64,000 nt of DNA from Cryptomeria japonica (GCF_030272615.1 NC_081415.1:234431303-234495302); one strand, 5' to 3'. Shown: positions 44,913 to 56,794, numbered from the stretch's first letter. Notes: a model not told the origin generated them from the sequence alone. Translations and numbers: made by a program.

Positions 44913-46023
44913 TGTTAATATTAACTAGTGACTAAGAGGGGAGGGGGTGAATTATCACTAGACTTGTTTATTAACAATTTTTACCTTAATCAAAACTCTT
45001 ATTCAAACTTTAACACTTATCAGTATAAGCAACATTAATAAGAAACACACACACACAAAATTAAACACACATGACAATCAATATTTATCATGTGGAAATC
45101 CAAATGGGAGAAAACCATGGTGTGAGTAGAAACTCACAAAATCTGCACTATTCTTAAGTACACCCGATGAGGAGCCATCCCTATTAGGAGATTACAAAGA
45201 CATTGGTAGGTGCCACCCGGTTAAGGGATTTTATTCAAGGCCTGTTAGAACCTTTACCCTATTAGAGGTAGCCTTATTAAAGGACTTAGGATCATCATTT
45301 AGGATGTCCCCTGGTTAAGGGATTTTACAAAGGGACCTATTAAAGTCCACCTGGTTAAGGGATTTTACTGTGCTGAAATTATTAGAGAGCAACAAGTCAT
45401 TGATCTGATGATGCCTTTTTTCTGTCATATAGATCCATTCTATATCTACTTCAATCTCTGCTTGGTGATGGCTTCACTGATTCATGAGGAACCCTTCTGC
45501 ACTTCGCTTATTCTGCACCTTTTCTCTAAATTCCAACCTCAATCCACTCGCAACTTCAACAACAACAAAAATTCAAGATGAAAATCATGTATATAACTAT
45601 CTTCAATCTTGGTGCTAACTTTCCCTCCAAAAATCAAACTCAAAAAATCATTCTATGCACCAATCTGTTCATTCCTCAAATCTCGCTGATTATACTAGTG
45701 GGACTAGCCATTCATGCCACAAATTTCGTCGGTTATCTAACAAGCACTTCAACTTCAACTAGAACTTTCTAAATTGAACAGATCTACATTTCACCATTGT
45801 GATCTGTTGCTGGTTGTTTTCTTTACATCGGTGAACCTTCTTTACTCACCTTAATCTACCGGTTTCTTCCTGTAAACTGGTCTCTACTTACCGGTGGAAG
45901 TCTTTAGTCCCCTGTTTCTTACCAAACCACTATAACCTTTTTCTAATTGGTTATGATGACATCTGAACCGGTATTGCCATCAATGACAACTTCTTAAGTA
46001 CTCCAAACTTCATGATGCCAACA
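44913..46023 (-). repeat. Element E 3' LTR
   Basis: Minus-strand TGTTGGCATCATGAAG...GTTAATATTAACA-like end. Has the shared C-rich motif (plus-strand GAGGGGAGGGGGTGAATT near 44935), the GGGAGAAAACCATGG box and a TTAAGGGATT array at 45160-45370. Confidence 0.92.
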
Positions 46024-46311
46024 ATCTCCCCCTTTGGAATTGGTGGAAAAATATCTAGCTGGATTGAACTAAATCTCCCCCTATTCTAGTTCTCCCCCTA
46101 TTCTCTACCTCTATTGGTGGATGAATCACTGGTTTTGGTTCTCCCTGTATCTGCCTTCTTTGCCTCTACATACTACTCTACCTCTACTGGTGGATCTCTG
46201 CTTTCTCATATATATAATCCACTTTACATTCATTCTCCCCCTTTTTGCAACAATGACAAAGAATGAAGGAATCAAGGTATACAAAATAATTTATGAGAGT
46301 AAGTCAAAAAT
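46024..46311 (-). promoter_or_regulatory. Element E 3' untranslated region with four PPT-like tracts
   Basis: The tract adjoining the LTR is minus-strand AAAGGGGGAGAT (46024-46035). Three more, GGGGGAGA or similar, lie at about 46072, 46092 and 46232. CTCTACTGGTGGAT-like phrases repeat between them. Confidence 0.82.
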
Positions 46312-49300
46312 TTATTTTAAGTTGACCTTAGCAGATTCCAAAGAAGATTCCCACATAGGATTTACTTGTTTCATAGTGATAATTTGTCCATGTAGGTGTG
46401 TGACCAAATCCTCCATGTCATCCACTGTCTTGCGGTCAGGTCTACTAATGAGACCTTTTGCTTGTTTCACATTGCCTTGCAATAAATAAATGAAAGGGGC
46501 AAGATAGCATTGTATCTCTAGCAGATTTAGAGCTCATTTGTCCTGTTCTTCTTTTAGATGGTTGATTTCATGAGTCAACTATTTGAATTTTCCACTGAAA
46601 GTTGCTACTAAGCTTGCAAGAGGATCAAAGGAACCTAGCAGATCTTGAATTTCCTGTTGAGTCTTTACTCTTTTGACTTCAATATCTTTGATGAAATCGG
46701 GGATGTTTTAGAATTTGACCAATAATTGGCCAACTTTCTTTAAGATTGATTACACCTCTTTAGTGTTGGTAGAAAGAGCAACTTTTTCAACTAATGTTTG
46801 TTCCATTAAGTGCTCACTTCTTCTGGTTTCATACCACCTTGTTGCAACCTTCTCCAGATTGGTTGCCTTTGAACCAATTGCTTTGACAAGAGTGCCCATT
46901 TGATCGATGATAGGTACATTCTCATCAATAGAAATATCAGGAATGAGATCTAATAAGATCATCTTTGCAGTATTAAGAATTCTTGCCTTCTTTTTCTTTG
47001 CTTTAAGTTTGTCCTTTTCAACTTGAATTCTCAAATTTTTTGAAACATTTATAAGTTGTTTGGGGGTCATCTTCTTGATACCAATTACTGAGCCTTCCCC
47101 TTCATCCTCCTGTGATTCTTCATCATCATCATCATCTTCTTCTTCTTTTTTAGCTTATACCTCAGAGCTGGTTGAGATGGGAAGTTTAACTTTCTTTTTC
47201 TTAGTTTCCTTTTCTAAAACTAACTTCCTCTTTATTGGAGGAGTGTCCACCACTATTTTTTGACCACCTTCAGGTTGACTGAATGAAGAATCTTCTATCT
47301 TCTTCTCTTGTTCCGATTCCTTGGTCTCCCCTGGACTAATACTGGTTGTTCTTGTTTCCTTCAACTCTTCATTCTTCTTTTTTGCCTCCTTCTTTTCTTG
47401 TTCCTTCTCCTCTGTTCCATAAATGGATGGTATTGATGAGTCTATCATCTTGGAGTTTTCTTCCTCTGCACCATTTTTTGGGAAATGAGGTTTGTTTACA
47501 GTAGAGTATGTTGTGGGAATATTTATTGTCACCGGATGCCTTTGTGGTTTTTCCTCATAAGGGATGTCCTCAATTGTAACTTCATCATCTTTGGGGTACT
47601 TGGTTTGATCAGTTCCCTTTGATGGTGTATCATCAATATCAATAGTTTCAACATTTATTTTTGCTCAATTAGGTTTTCTACATCCTTTGTCAGATTAGGA
47701 ATATTTGACACAACATCACTTATGATATCTTCAACTAAAAATTCATCAAACCCATTAGTGGTGTCCTTGTATTTTCCTTTTCTATTTTCTTGAGAAACTA
47801 TATCTTGTCCTTGTTTCACTTCTTTTTCTATTTCCTCATCAACTTCCTTTTGTTGGCTCAAAATTGGTTTCCACATGTCAACGTCCTCATCATGCACACC
47901 TTGAATGTCTCCTATGGCCACTCTCCCTATTCAGTTCCTTATTTTGAAACATTATACACATGCTTCAACCACTAAAGTTTCTTGATTGTAATCCAATTGA
48001 TGTTGTACTTCCATAAGTGCCTTTATTCTGTGTTCCTTCTCAATTGCTAAGGCAATTTTCCATCTCCCTTCAATGAGATTTTGTAAATCTGATGGAATTA
48101 ATCCATGTAGCTCACTCGGGGTTCTGCAAAAATTATGTAAGTTCCAGATGAGTGCATCTTCAATTTTTGTTTGGTCTTCCTCGTTGCAGAGGGGATGCTT
48201 TCTCCCAACACCAGCTAAATCTCCATATTATTTGATCCCATGGACCAATTCATCAACAGTAGGAGCTACATTCCTACCACTTCATTTGTCCTCTTTAATT
48301 ACCACATTAGATTGAGTGTCAGAGTTATCATCCTCCTATTCGTCTCTCTTGGGCTTCTTCTTAGCCTTTGTGTCAATTCACCTTTCACTCTTTTTCTTTC
48401 TTGCATATGTGACTCCTACCAGTCCACTTCTACCTTGGGAAGATGTAGGAGTATCTAAATCCTTTTCTTTCATATATGCTGCCGGTTTGTTTGATGCAAC
48501 ACCCTTGGATCTTGTCTTCGCCATTTTCTTCTTTTCATCTATTTTATCTTCATTTTTGCTTGATTTTTCCCCTATTTGCTCACTTATACCGGTGGAAGAA
48601 GTGGCACCAGATACTTCACCTCCATATTTCTTGTCTAAGGTGTCAATCATTATACTAACCTTCTTTTAAATGATAGGCTCTTTGAGTTCCTTCTTAATTT
48701 TGGAGCTTTCCTCATAAATTCCAAATCTCTTAGCTTTTCTGTCTACCGATTTAGATAGTAACATGTTTGCATATATTTTTGCAATGTCTGCCCCGATCTC
48801 ATAACCCATAGCAGGTACCCAAAAATTTCTAGGTTCAACTGCTTGAATGATGCAACAATCAGTATCAATAAGAAAGCAAATAGTGTCCTTTTATTTTTGA
48901 ATTATATCGGTCGAGATTATTTCTCTTTGATGCATTCTAGTTTGGAATTCTTTAAAGTAACCCCACATTTTCTATCCAAACTTATCACCTAAGTCTCTAA
49001 TAATTTCACCTATCTAAACTATGATAGGTTTATCTATAGACCAAACTACATTGCCCTTACTAGGAAATAAATTTTGCACATAGGAGAAGATACATACTAG
49101 TATTGAACCATACTTGAATGATTGCTTTTTGTCCTTCTTAATTCGGTCCATGTTCACCAAGAATTGACTCCTTATCATTTCACAAATGTCATATGTTGCA
49201 TCCTCTTTGATGATCCGGTGAGCTGCATGGATAACACTGCTCGACACACACTTCATGCGGCTTGAATGGTACACTCTATAAGCTATTACTATAGATGCAA

Positions 49301-49841
49301 ACCTTACTTCTGCATCCTGAATGTGAGGGACTATCATTGTTCTCTTGTCATATCGGGATTTAGTCAACCGAGTGACCTCATTCGATGATATTGTCCTTAG
49401 GGTTAGTGCTTCGCCTATTTCCCTGAACCCTATTACTCTTCGGATCACATCCTTTGTGATTTTGATTGGAGCTTCAGCTTCCAACCATAGAAATTGGTCA
49501 TGTACTCTACTTAGCACATATCTGATCCAATCAGCATGGAATTGATTTGGAATATCAACAACATACGACAAACCGTTGGTCTTCAAATGCATATGTTTTT
49601 CCTTCAATAGACCATTGTCGCAAAACCATTTGAATTCATCTTGAATGAATTTGTCTCCAAGATCTTCAAGGTTGCAGTGGATAAAGGAACATACATCTTC
49701 AATCAATAACACACTAGAGGGCACAAAAGATAGGGTACCGGTTTTATCGATTTATCCAGCATTCATAGGATGCAGCTTGAACTTAGATTGTGGTTCCTTA
49801 ACAACCTCAACCAACACAGGGGTTGACATAGAAGCTGCCAT
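46312..49841 (-). pseudogene. Element E ORF2
   Basis: Starts MAASMSTPVLVEVVKEPQSK and ends TAA 46312-46314, about 1,175 codons. One frameshift lies near 47650 and stops at about 49754, 49016, 48660, 48376, 47155 and elsewhere. N-terminal domain: LIEDVCSFIHCNLEDLG, IRYVLSRVHDQFLWLE, IKITKDVIRRVIGF, and FKYGSILVCIFSYV. Second block QAVEPRNFWVPAMGYE near 48800-48850. A Lys/Ser-rich basic region (48378-48650) comes next. A further segment (48060-48230, ALIWNLHNFCRTP...LEGRWKIALAIEKEHRIK) also seems present in B near 31500-31600. An acidic Glu/Lys stretch and helical C-terminal part follow. Same family as ORF2 of A, B, C. Function unknown. Confidence 0.75.
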
Positions 49842-50195
49842 GATGAATTAGAACAAAATTCATAGATTAATTTCCTCTACCATTTCTGCTAGAGCTTTAG
49901 ATCACCAAAGATTCACCGCTTGATCTCTGAACTAACTTTGCACGAAATGCACTTAACAGATCTAGAAAGCCTTTGATTGCAGTAGGAGCTCTCGAATGCA
50001 TAGATGAAAGAAAGGTAAACAAAATGAGCTTTCATTTCCTTATTTATAAGGTAAGTTGTTCAATACACTTTTACAATGGTTAAGTTGTACAACCTCAAAC
50101 GGTAACATTTTATAATTTACTAGTGTAACTTTCCTACCGGTAACAATAAAACCTTTAAAATTTATACTTTTTTTGTATTAAGTATCATAGAATCA
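49842..50195 (-). other. Element E spacer upstream of ORF2
   Basis: Non-coding AT-rich sequence between ORF2 and the SINE. It may contain the ORF2 5' signals, but none is recognisable. Confidence 0.45.
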
Positions 50196-50199
50196 CAAG

Positions 50200-50478
50200 G
50201 CTCATTTTTTGCTTATTCGAGCATACAAATACCAGCTCCTTTCGAGCAAACTTATTACAAATACTAGCTCCTTTTGAGCAACAAACTAGAAACAATGATT
50301 GGAAGACCAAAGGCCACAACTTATGAATCCACTTTAAACAATGAGACAAATACAACCAATGGAAGACCAAGAGTCACAACTTAAAATTCTACACAAAGGT
50401 GTCCCTCATGGGAGTTGAACTTGGGTCTCCACATTGAGAACTCAATGCTTTAACCAACTAAGCTCAACCCCTTGGACA
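50200..50478 (-). mobile_element. tRNA-headed SINE
   Basis: On the minus strand the head (about 50475 to 50400) looks like a tRNA. GAGCTTAGTTGGTTAAAGC fits the pol III A box and AAGTTCAACTCCC fits the B box, about 35 bp apart. The body has two tandem pairs: TGGAAGACCAA...CACAACTTA (50299 and 50358) and ACAAATAC.AGCTCCTTT.GAGCAA (50224 and 50252). A short A run (CAAAAAATGAG, minus strand) lies at the 3' end. I did not find a clear target duplication. It sits between Gag and ORF2 of E. Confidence 0.6.
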
Positions 50479-50824
50479 AAACTTATAAGAATTACCTCAC
50501 TTTGGTTACGGGGAATCAACCACGATTTTTCAATAAGTGCTCCCCCTGAGCATCAGTTCGCTTAGTTTGAAGAAGAACCATCATCACTGATGGATGATGA
50601 CTTAATTTTAGACTTCTTCTCTTCTTCTTTGCTTTATTCCTTTTTTATCCTCATCCTTTTCATTTCATTCTTCACCTCTTCAATTGTCTGCTTTCCTTTC
50701 AAATCATTTGTCCCTTTCTTCTTGCTAAACTAGTTTCTGTCTTCAGATTAGTTGTAGGATCGGTCCTGCACTCTTTGGCCAATTGACCGATCTTATGGTA
50801 GTTGATTCGCATTATACTTTCTAA

Positions 50825-51235
50825 TAGAATTTACCAAAGATGACCAGTATCTATGGAAAAGGATTTGGCATTGTCCATTATGATACGTGAATATCTATCT
50901 GGACTAGAGTTGGAGGGGGAGGCAACTAGGGGAGACACATTGGAAAGAGACCCTAATTCCTACAATGATGATGGGGCATGACTAATAATAATAAGAATAT
51001 CAGCAAGAAACAGATAAAAGAGCCTTTCTTTCCCTATCCACCGACATCAGAAACCCTATCCATCAATGGAAAATCCCTATCCCCCACTAGAACCAAACCT
51101 AGAGAGGGACACCCTGCATTTGAACCCTAGGCATTGGAAACTCTAGAATCTCAAGCTTGATTGGGGGGGTGGGTGAATCATGCAATTGGAGAATAGAGAT
51201 GTGGCTTGACCTCTCCCAAACATCCTTAGAGAAAC
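50825..51235. other. Unidentified insert of about 400 bp in element E Gag
   Basis: Separates the two halves of the fifth knuckle. It contains GGGGGGGTGGGTGAATCATG near 51163 (plus strand), which recalls the C-rich LTR motif, so it may be an LTR piece. No clean ends or duplication were found. Confidence 0.4.
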
Positions 51236-52270
51236 ATGCCATACCAGTTGTCTTCCATGGTCCTGCATTGTTTCTCTGACCCATTCTCATCCTGGAATTC
51301 ACTGCAACATGACCAAAGTTGCCACAAGTAGAACATGTGGCATTGAGTTGATTACCCTTTATGTTAGCTCTAATTGGTTTGGATGGAGATCTTGATGCAT
51401 TTTTCTTGAACTTGCATTCTTCAGCTTTATGTCCATATTTATTGCACGTGAAGCAATATCCATTAAATATTCTTCTACTGGACATGCTACTTGATCGAGG
51501 TCTACACTCATAAGAAGTGTGTCCATACTTGTGACAGTTATAGCAATAACCATCAAAGGTGAATGGCATCTTGTGACTAACCAGTTGATTTCTACATACA
51601 TTAGTCTTATGACCTAGTTTACCACAATAGTTGCAAGAGGATTTAGAAAAATTCATACCTTTCATTCCTAATTTGTTCCTTTTATCATCCTTCATGCTCT
51701 TGGGATTAGATGATTCTCCAGTTTCTATTGGACCTGTACCAGAGTAACCAAGACCAGTTGTATCCTTTGTTCTCCTCTGAGCTTTTAATTGATCATCTAT
51801 CTTCTCAGAGCTTTCATTAAATTTTCTCAGCTTTTGATTTCTCTCATTTGCAGTTTTCAACTCATTTTTTCGTTGTTCAATCTCCTTCATCATCTTCTTA
51901 TTTTCCTTTGTTTTTCTATGCATATGCTCATACATAACTGTATTCTCTTGAGTAAGAATTCAAATTTCTTCATCCTTTTCAATGATGATTGCATCATTCT
52001 CTCTTAGGGCTTCTTCAAAAAGCCTTTTAGCTCTTTTAGCTTTTGACAATGCTTCATCTGCATTTCTCTTTCTTTCTTCTGCTATCCTGCTCATTTCTAG
52101 TATTTTAGTCATTCTCAGGGCTTGACTTTCACGCTCTCTTTTTAGATTTATGATTTCTTCAGCCAACTTCATGTTCTTTTCCATCAGCTCTGAGACTACC
52201 TCTTCTGCTTCTTCAGATCCACTCTGATCAGAGAGTTGATCTATGATATCCTGACTCTCATTAAGTTGTA

Positions 52271-52284
52271 GAGAGAGAGAGAGT
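52271..52284. repeat. GA microsatellite in element E Gag
   Basis: Seven GA units inside the coiled-coil coding region. The Gag frame before and after it differs by one base, so slippage here is the likely frameshift cause. Confidence 0.8.
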
Positions 52285-52421
52285 TCCTTTTAGAAAGAGA
52301 TTTTTTCAGTCTCTCCTTCAGTTGAGCAATCATCTCATTAGCTTCATCAAGTTGCTTCTGATATCGGTATTCCTCCATTATATTTTCCTCAAGATGTCAA
52401 ACTTTTCTTTAGAGGACCTAG

Positions 52422-52433
52422 ACTTTGATACCA
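52422..52433 (-). promoter_or_regulatory. Element E primer binding site
   Basis: Minus-strand TGGTATCAAAGT two bases after the LTR; resembles the initiator-Met site and the B site. Confidence 0.88.
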
Positions 52434-52435
52434 AT

Positions 52436-53537
52436 TGTTAATATTAACCAGTGACTGAGAGGGGGGGGGGGGGGGTGAATCAACACTATATCGGTTTATT
52501 AACAATTTAAACCTTAATCAAAACTCTTATTCAAACTTTAACACTTATCAATATAAGAAACATGCACACACAAAATTAAACACACATGACAATCAAGATT
52601 TATCACATGGAAACCCAAATGGGAGAAAACTGTGGTGTGAGTAGAAACTCACAAAATTTGTACTATTCTTAAGTACTCCCAGTGAGGAGCCATCCCTGTT
52701 AGGAGATTACAAAGACATTGTTAGGTGCCACTCGGTTAAGGGATTTTCTTCAAGGCTTACTAGAACCTTTACCCTGTTAGAGGTAGCCTTGTTAAAGGAC
52801 TTAGGATCATCATTTAGGATGTCACCCAGTTAAGGGATTTTACAAAGTGACCTATTAAAGTCCACCTCGCTAAGGGATTTTACCGTGCTACAATTATTAG
52901 AGAGCATCAAGTCATTGATTTGATGATGACACTTTTTTGTCATATAGATCCATTATGTATCTGCTTCAATCTCTGCTCCATAATGGCTTCACCAATTCAT
53001 GAGGAACCCTTGTGCACTTCTCTTATTTTGCACCTTTGCTCTAACTTCCAACCTCAATCCACTCACAACTTCAACAACAACAAAAATTCAAGATGAAAAT
53101 CATGTATATAGTTGTCTTCAATCTTGGCGCTAACTTTCCCTCCAAAACGCGAACTCAAAAAATCATTCTATTGCCAATCTGTTCATTCCTCAAATATCAC
53201 CAATTATACTAGTGGGACTAGCCGTTCATGCCACAAATCATATCGGTTCTCTAACAAGCACTCCGACTTCAACTGGCACTTCCAAAATTGAATAGATCTA
53301 CATTTCACTATTATGATCTATTGTCAGTTGTTTTCTTTATATCGGTGAACCTGCTTTACTCAACTTAATCTACTGTTTAATTCCTATAAATTGGTCTCTG
53401 CTTACCAATGGTAGTCTTTAGTCCCCTGTTCCTTACCAAAACACTATAACCTTTTTCTGATTGGTTATGATGACATCTGAACCAGTATGGCCATGAATGA
53501 AAACTTCTTAAATACTCCAAACTTTATGATGCCAACA
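52436..53537 (-). repeat. Element E 5' LTR
   Basis: 1,102 bp copy of the 44913-46023 LTR. The C-rich motif is expanded to about 14-15 residues (plus-strand G run at 52460-52474). Confidence 0.92.
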
Positions 53538-54869
53538 AAGAAGGTTCTTAGATAACTCACATCTAAGTATGATACTAAGGTCTCTACTATAGAGGAAGCC
53601 AAGGATTTGAAAAGCTTCTCAATGGATGAGTTATTTGGCTCTCTAACTGCTTATGAGATGATGAAAATCAGTGAAGGAACCTCCAAGAAAGAAGCTTCTT
53701 TCAACTCCACCAAAAAGGGTAAGGAATTAAGTGCTCATAAGGAATCTAGTGGAGACTCCGATACTGAAGTTGCAAATTATGTAAGAAAGATCAAAAAAGG
53801 ATCCAATAAGTATAAAGGAAAATTGCCTCTCAAATGCTTTAACTGTGGTAAAATAGGACACTTTTCTGCAAAATATTCTTATGGTAAAACCGACAGAGAT
53901 GAGAAAAGAAGCTCTGGCAGGTCTTTCGGTAAAGATAAAGAGAAGAAGGTCTACCAGCAAGAAAGAAGAGGCTACCGGAAGAAGAACAGTGTATATACCT
54001 TTGAAGATGATGCCACAAATGAAGAAAGTGCATTAGAAGCTGACTGCCATGAGGATGAAAGAGAAGTTAATCTCTTTATGGTATTAGATGAACCAGTTGA
54101 TGAAGCAGATGAATATGAAGACATTGAACCTAAAGTGGATTTAGAAGGTGATCTCATAAGTGCACTTGAAGAGTTAAGGAAAACCTGAAGAGAACTCAAG
54201 AAGGTTAAACATGTTGTTGCAGAGGAACAACAACAACTGGAGGAGTCCAAGAAGACAATTTCTGCTCTATAACTCCAGTTGGAGGAAGCTAAGAGGATAT
54301 GTGAAGTTACATCCTACAACTTGGTAAAGAAGTAAAAGGAGCAATAGAATCTGGAAGAAGAAATTGCAAGGCTTAGAAAGGAGCTAGAAAAGAGCAAAGA
54401 TGAATTGAAGATGAGAAGTAAGTATGAGGGCAACACTGAAGCTTTAGACAAGATGTTAAGGAAACAGAAGCATTCAAAAGACACCGGTGGCTTAGGATTT
54501 GAAGAAGGAAAAAGTTCCAACAACAAAGACACATCCAGTAAGGATATACAATATACTTCCTCAAGTAAATGTAAAAAGAAGCAAATCTTTACAGTCAACA
54601 AAGATAGCGACAAGAAGAACTATGCTGAGGCTACAAGAAATCAGCCTGTGAACTGGTATGCTAAAAACTGGATGGCTCACACATCGTACCAGTATGAAAA
54701 TAATAAAGGCAATACCAAGGTCAATAGTGAAGGATTCACCAGAATCAATGACATGAAAGGAAGACATCCGATGAGATAAAGGTTTTCCAGTCCAAAGCAA
54801 CAAGACTGGTATGTACCCAATTTCCATGGTTATTGCTATCGATGTAATAAGTTTGGACATAGAGTTGTC
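53538..54869 (+). pseudogene. gag: Element D gag, middle part: knuckle, acidic region, coiled coil, GLGF segment
   Basis: Resumes after E in the frame of 44442. It has the UBN2 end (MDELFGSLTAYEMMK), knuckle CFNCGKIGHFSAKY (last Cys is Tyr) near 53833, a Lys-rich linker and an acidic stretch (DEPVDEADEYEDIEPK). A coiled coil (54180-54410) with stops near 54186, 54270, 54333 and 54345 follows, then DTGGLGFEEGKSS. The segment CYRCNKFGH near 54834-54860 begins a second knuckle cut by F at TTGTC (54865-54869). The coiled coil plus GLGF layout is the part shared with Gag of A, B, C and E. Confidence 0.87.
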
Positions 54870-56428
54870 TGATAACACAATGATGAATAGTGAGTACCAA
54901 ACTAGTACTCAGAGGGGGGGGGGTGATTCAGTACAGGTACAAAAAACATTTCCTAAACCGGTTTGACTGCAAACAGTGAACTTGACTGGCAATCACTAAA
55001 ACCGGTCACCAACCAAAATACTATCGGTTAAGCACAGTGAGACTGTGAAAGATATAAACCGGAAACACTTATCTTACCACACAAACTACACCCTCATTTC
55101 CACATTATCCTTGTGCATAGATAGGTAATGTATCATGAGAAATATAATAACTTGCTAGATCAACATGATTCACCGCTTGACAGAAAACAACAAAGCATCA
55201 CATGAAAATGACATCACATATGACACACATATTTTTCACGTGGAAACCCAACTGAGAAAAACCATGGTGGGGATGAATACCCACAAGCTATTTTTGAACT
55301 CTTTATAAGTCCGCTCTGTTAGAAGCCTAGTCCGGTTAAAGATTGTTACAATAGGTTCTATTAGGAGCCGATCCTGTTAGGGATCACTCGGTTAAGGGAT
55401 GGCTAGAATACTCGGTTAAGGGTTAAACCCTGTTAAGGGTTACCTTGTTAAAGAATTTTATGAACTCAATGGCTTTGAGTCACCCTGTTAAAGGATTTAT
55501 AGCAAGCTAGTTAAAGCTACCCTGTTAAGGGATTTTCCAACTATTGAAGTGATTAGAGATGAACAAGTATTACAATGATCTAGTAATAGCACTTAATGCC
55601 AATGCAGAATTGCTTTAGTTCCTTTCTTCTGCATACACACTCTATAGGTATCAACCCTCTTATCTGGTCTGACAAGAATCATGTATCTTTGCACTTAGAT
55701 ACACACACAACATTTGCCAACAACTTCAACATGAAACACAACATTGACCTTATAGGAAATAGATAGGTTGGTAACATAAACCCTAAACCCTAAACATTTA
55801 GGTTGAGCAATTCAGTCGGTTCAATCCTGACCATTGAACACTTTGTATTTGAATACAACGGTCTTGAATAGATCTCAAGACATTCTCCATCGTTCGTTCT
55901 TCACCACTTCTTAGAGGCGATAACCCATCACATGTTCTCCACCATTTGCAGAGACTTCACACATTCCCAAGGTAGATAGGATCAATCTCCTTCATGCAAG
56001 ATCCTTCATGTGCATGAGGCTGACGTAGCAACACAATCTGATCTCCATATAATGTTAACTCATCACACAATGCCATCGGTTGAATCACACAGGCTCGAAA
56101 CACTTCAATCGAAAACCCTAAAGTTGAAACTACTAACCTGTTGTCATACCATATTAAACCTTGATAGAAAACATTCCATATACCGGTTCACTTGGACAAA
56201 CGTACCGCTTCACCTTTTGCACATATACCGGTTCTCATCATTATACCGGTTCTCCATGCCAGTTGCTTAACTTCAATAAACTTGTTCACTCTTTATCATA
56301 TTACCGATTCTCTCTTCAACATATTACCGGTTCTCTTTCAGGCATATTACCAGTTCATTCTTTCAACATATTGACATCAATGACAACACAATATCATCAT
56401 GTCAACATATTCTGCACATATGCCAACA
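54870..56428 (-). mobile_element. F: solo LTR (minus strand) inside element D gag
   Basis: A 1,559-bp copy that on the minus strand starts TGTTGGCATATGTGC and ends GTGTTATCA, with perfect target duplication TTGTC (54865-54869 and 56429-56433). No internal region, so it is a solo LTR left by recombination. It contains GAACCGGTATATG-type repeats in the U3-like part (56170-56360), a TTAAGGGT array (55310-55545), GGAAACCCAACTGAGAAAAACC near 55240, and a G run at 54914. It is the same family as G at 60236 on the other strand. Confidence 0.9.
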
Positions 56429-56775
56429 TTGTCAACTGTAGATTGATGAATAAGTCCCCTATTAGTTTTGAAAGTAGAAATTCGTTTGCTGCACTCTGGG
56501 GTATGGATGTTTGTTATCAGTGTAATGGATTCGTTCATAGGAGTTTTGAATGTAGGAGAAGTCAACTAGTGCCCTACAATAGTTTTAAAGATTCATTATT
56601 TAATGTCAATATAAAGTTTTATAATTGTCAGAAGTTTGGGCACATTGCAAAACATTGCAAACTTAGGACAACCAAGCCAAAGAAGACAATATCAGATCAA
56701 GAACCGGTAGTCAAATCGGAACATAAAATTGCAGCAGACAAGAAGAAGGAAGACAAACCGGTTTGGGTTGAATAA
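56429..56775 (+). pseudogene. gag: Element D gag, C-terminal knuckles
   Basis: Completes the knuckle cut by F (NCRLMNKSP follows the target copy), then CYQCNGFVHRSFEC (Gly is Val before His) and FYNCQKFGHIAKHC (first Cys is Phe or lost). Ends with a Lys-rich tail EHKIAADKKKEDKPVWVE and a TAA. Pol resumes one frame over within about 20 bases. Confidence 0.85.
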
Positions 56776-56794
56776 GGCATAATCAAGTCCAATT

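Larger units (their letters stand above)
50560..52378 (-). pseudogene. gag: Element E Gag: coiled coil plus knuckles, with an insert
   Basis: Starts MEEYRYQKQLDEANEM at 52378 on the minus strand. The coiled coil is thrown out of frame at a GA microsatellite (52271-52284). It continues through one stop near 51959 into the 51935-51099 frame. DTTGLGYSGTGPIETGESS is the GLGF-type segment. Units CNYCGKLGHKTNVC, CYNCHKYGHTSYEC and CFTCNKYGHKAEEC are complete; CSTCGNFGHVAVNS has lost its last Cys. A fifth unit is split: GMACF ends at about 51235 and a NYHKIGQLAKEC-like remainder resumes near 50815, with about 400 bp of foreign sequence between. The tail to about 50560 is Lys/Glu-rich and broken. Confidence 0.78.
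44913..53537 (-). mobile_element. Element E: pol-less copia with Gag and ORF2 (minus strand)
   Basis: LTRs at 44913-46023 and 52436-53537 read on the minus strand, perfect target duplication AAGAA (44908-44912 and 53538-53542), primer site, Gag, ORF2 and polypurine tract. No pol domain. It is inserted in gag of D. It also carries a tRNA-headed SINE between its two ORFs and an unexplained insert in Gag. Confidence 0.93.

Noticed and set aside
50400-50475. Functional tRNA gene on the minus strand
   Set aside because: Boxes A and B are recognisable, but the acceptor arms do not pair well and the sequence continues into a repeated body with an A run, which fits a SINE head better.
54886-54890. 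AATAG as the left target copy of F
   Set aside because: It does not match the right flank. Moving the boundary to 54870 gives TTGTC on both sides and a TG...CA end, and restores the D gag frame.
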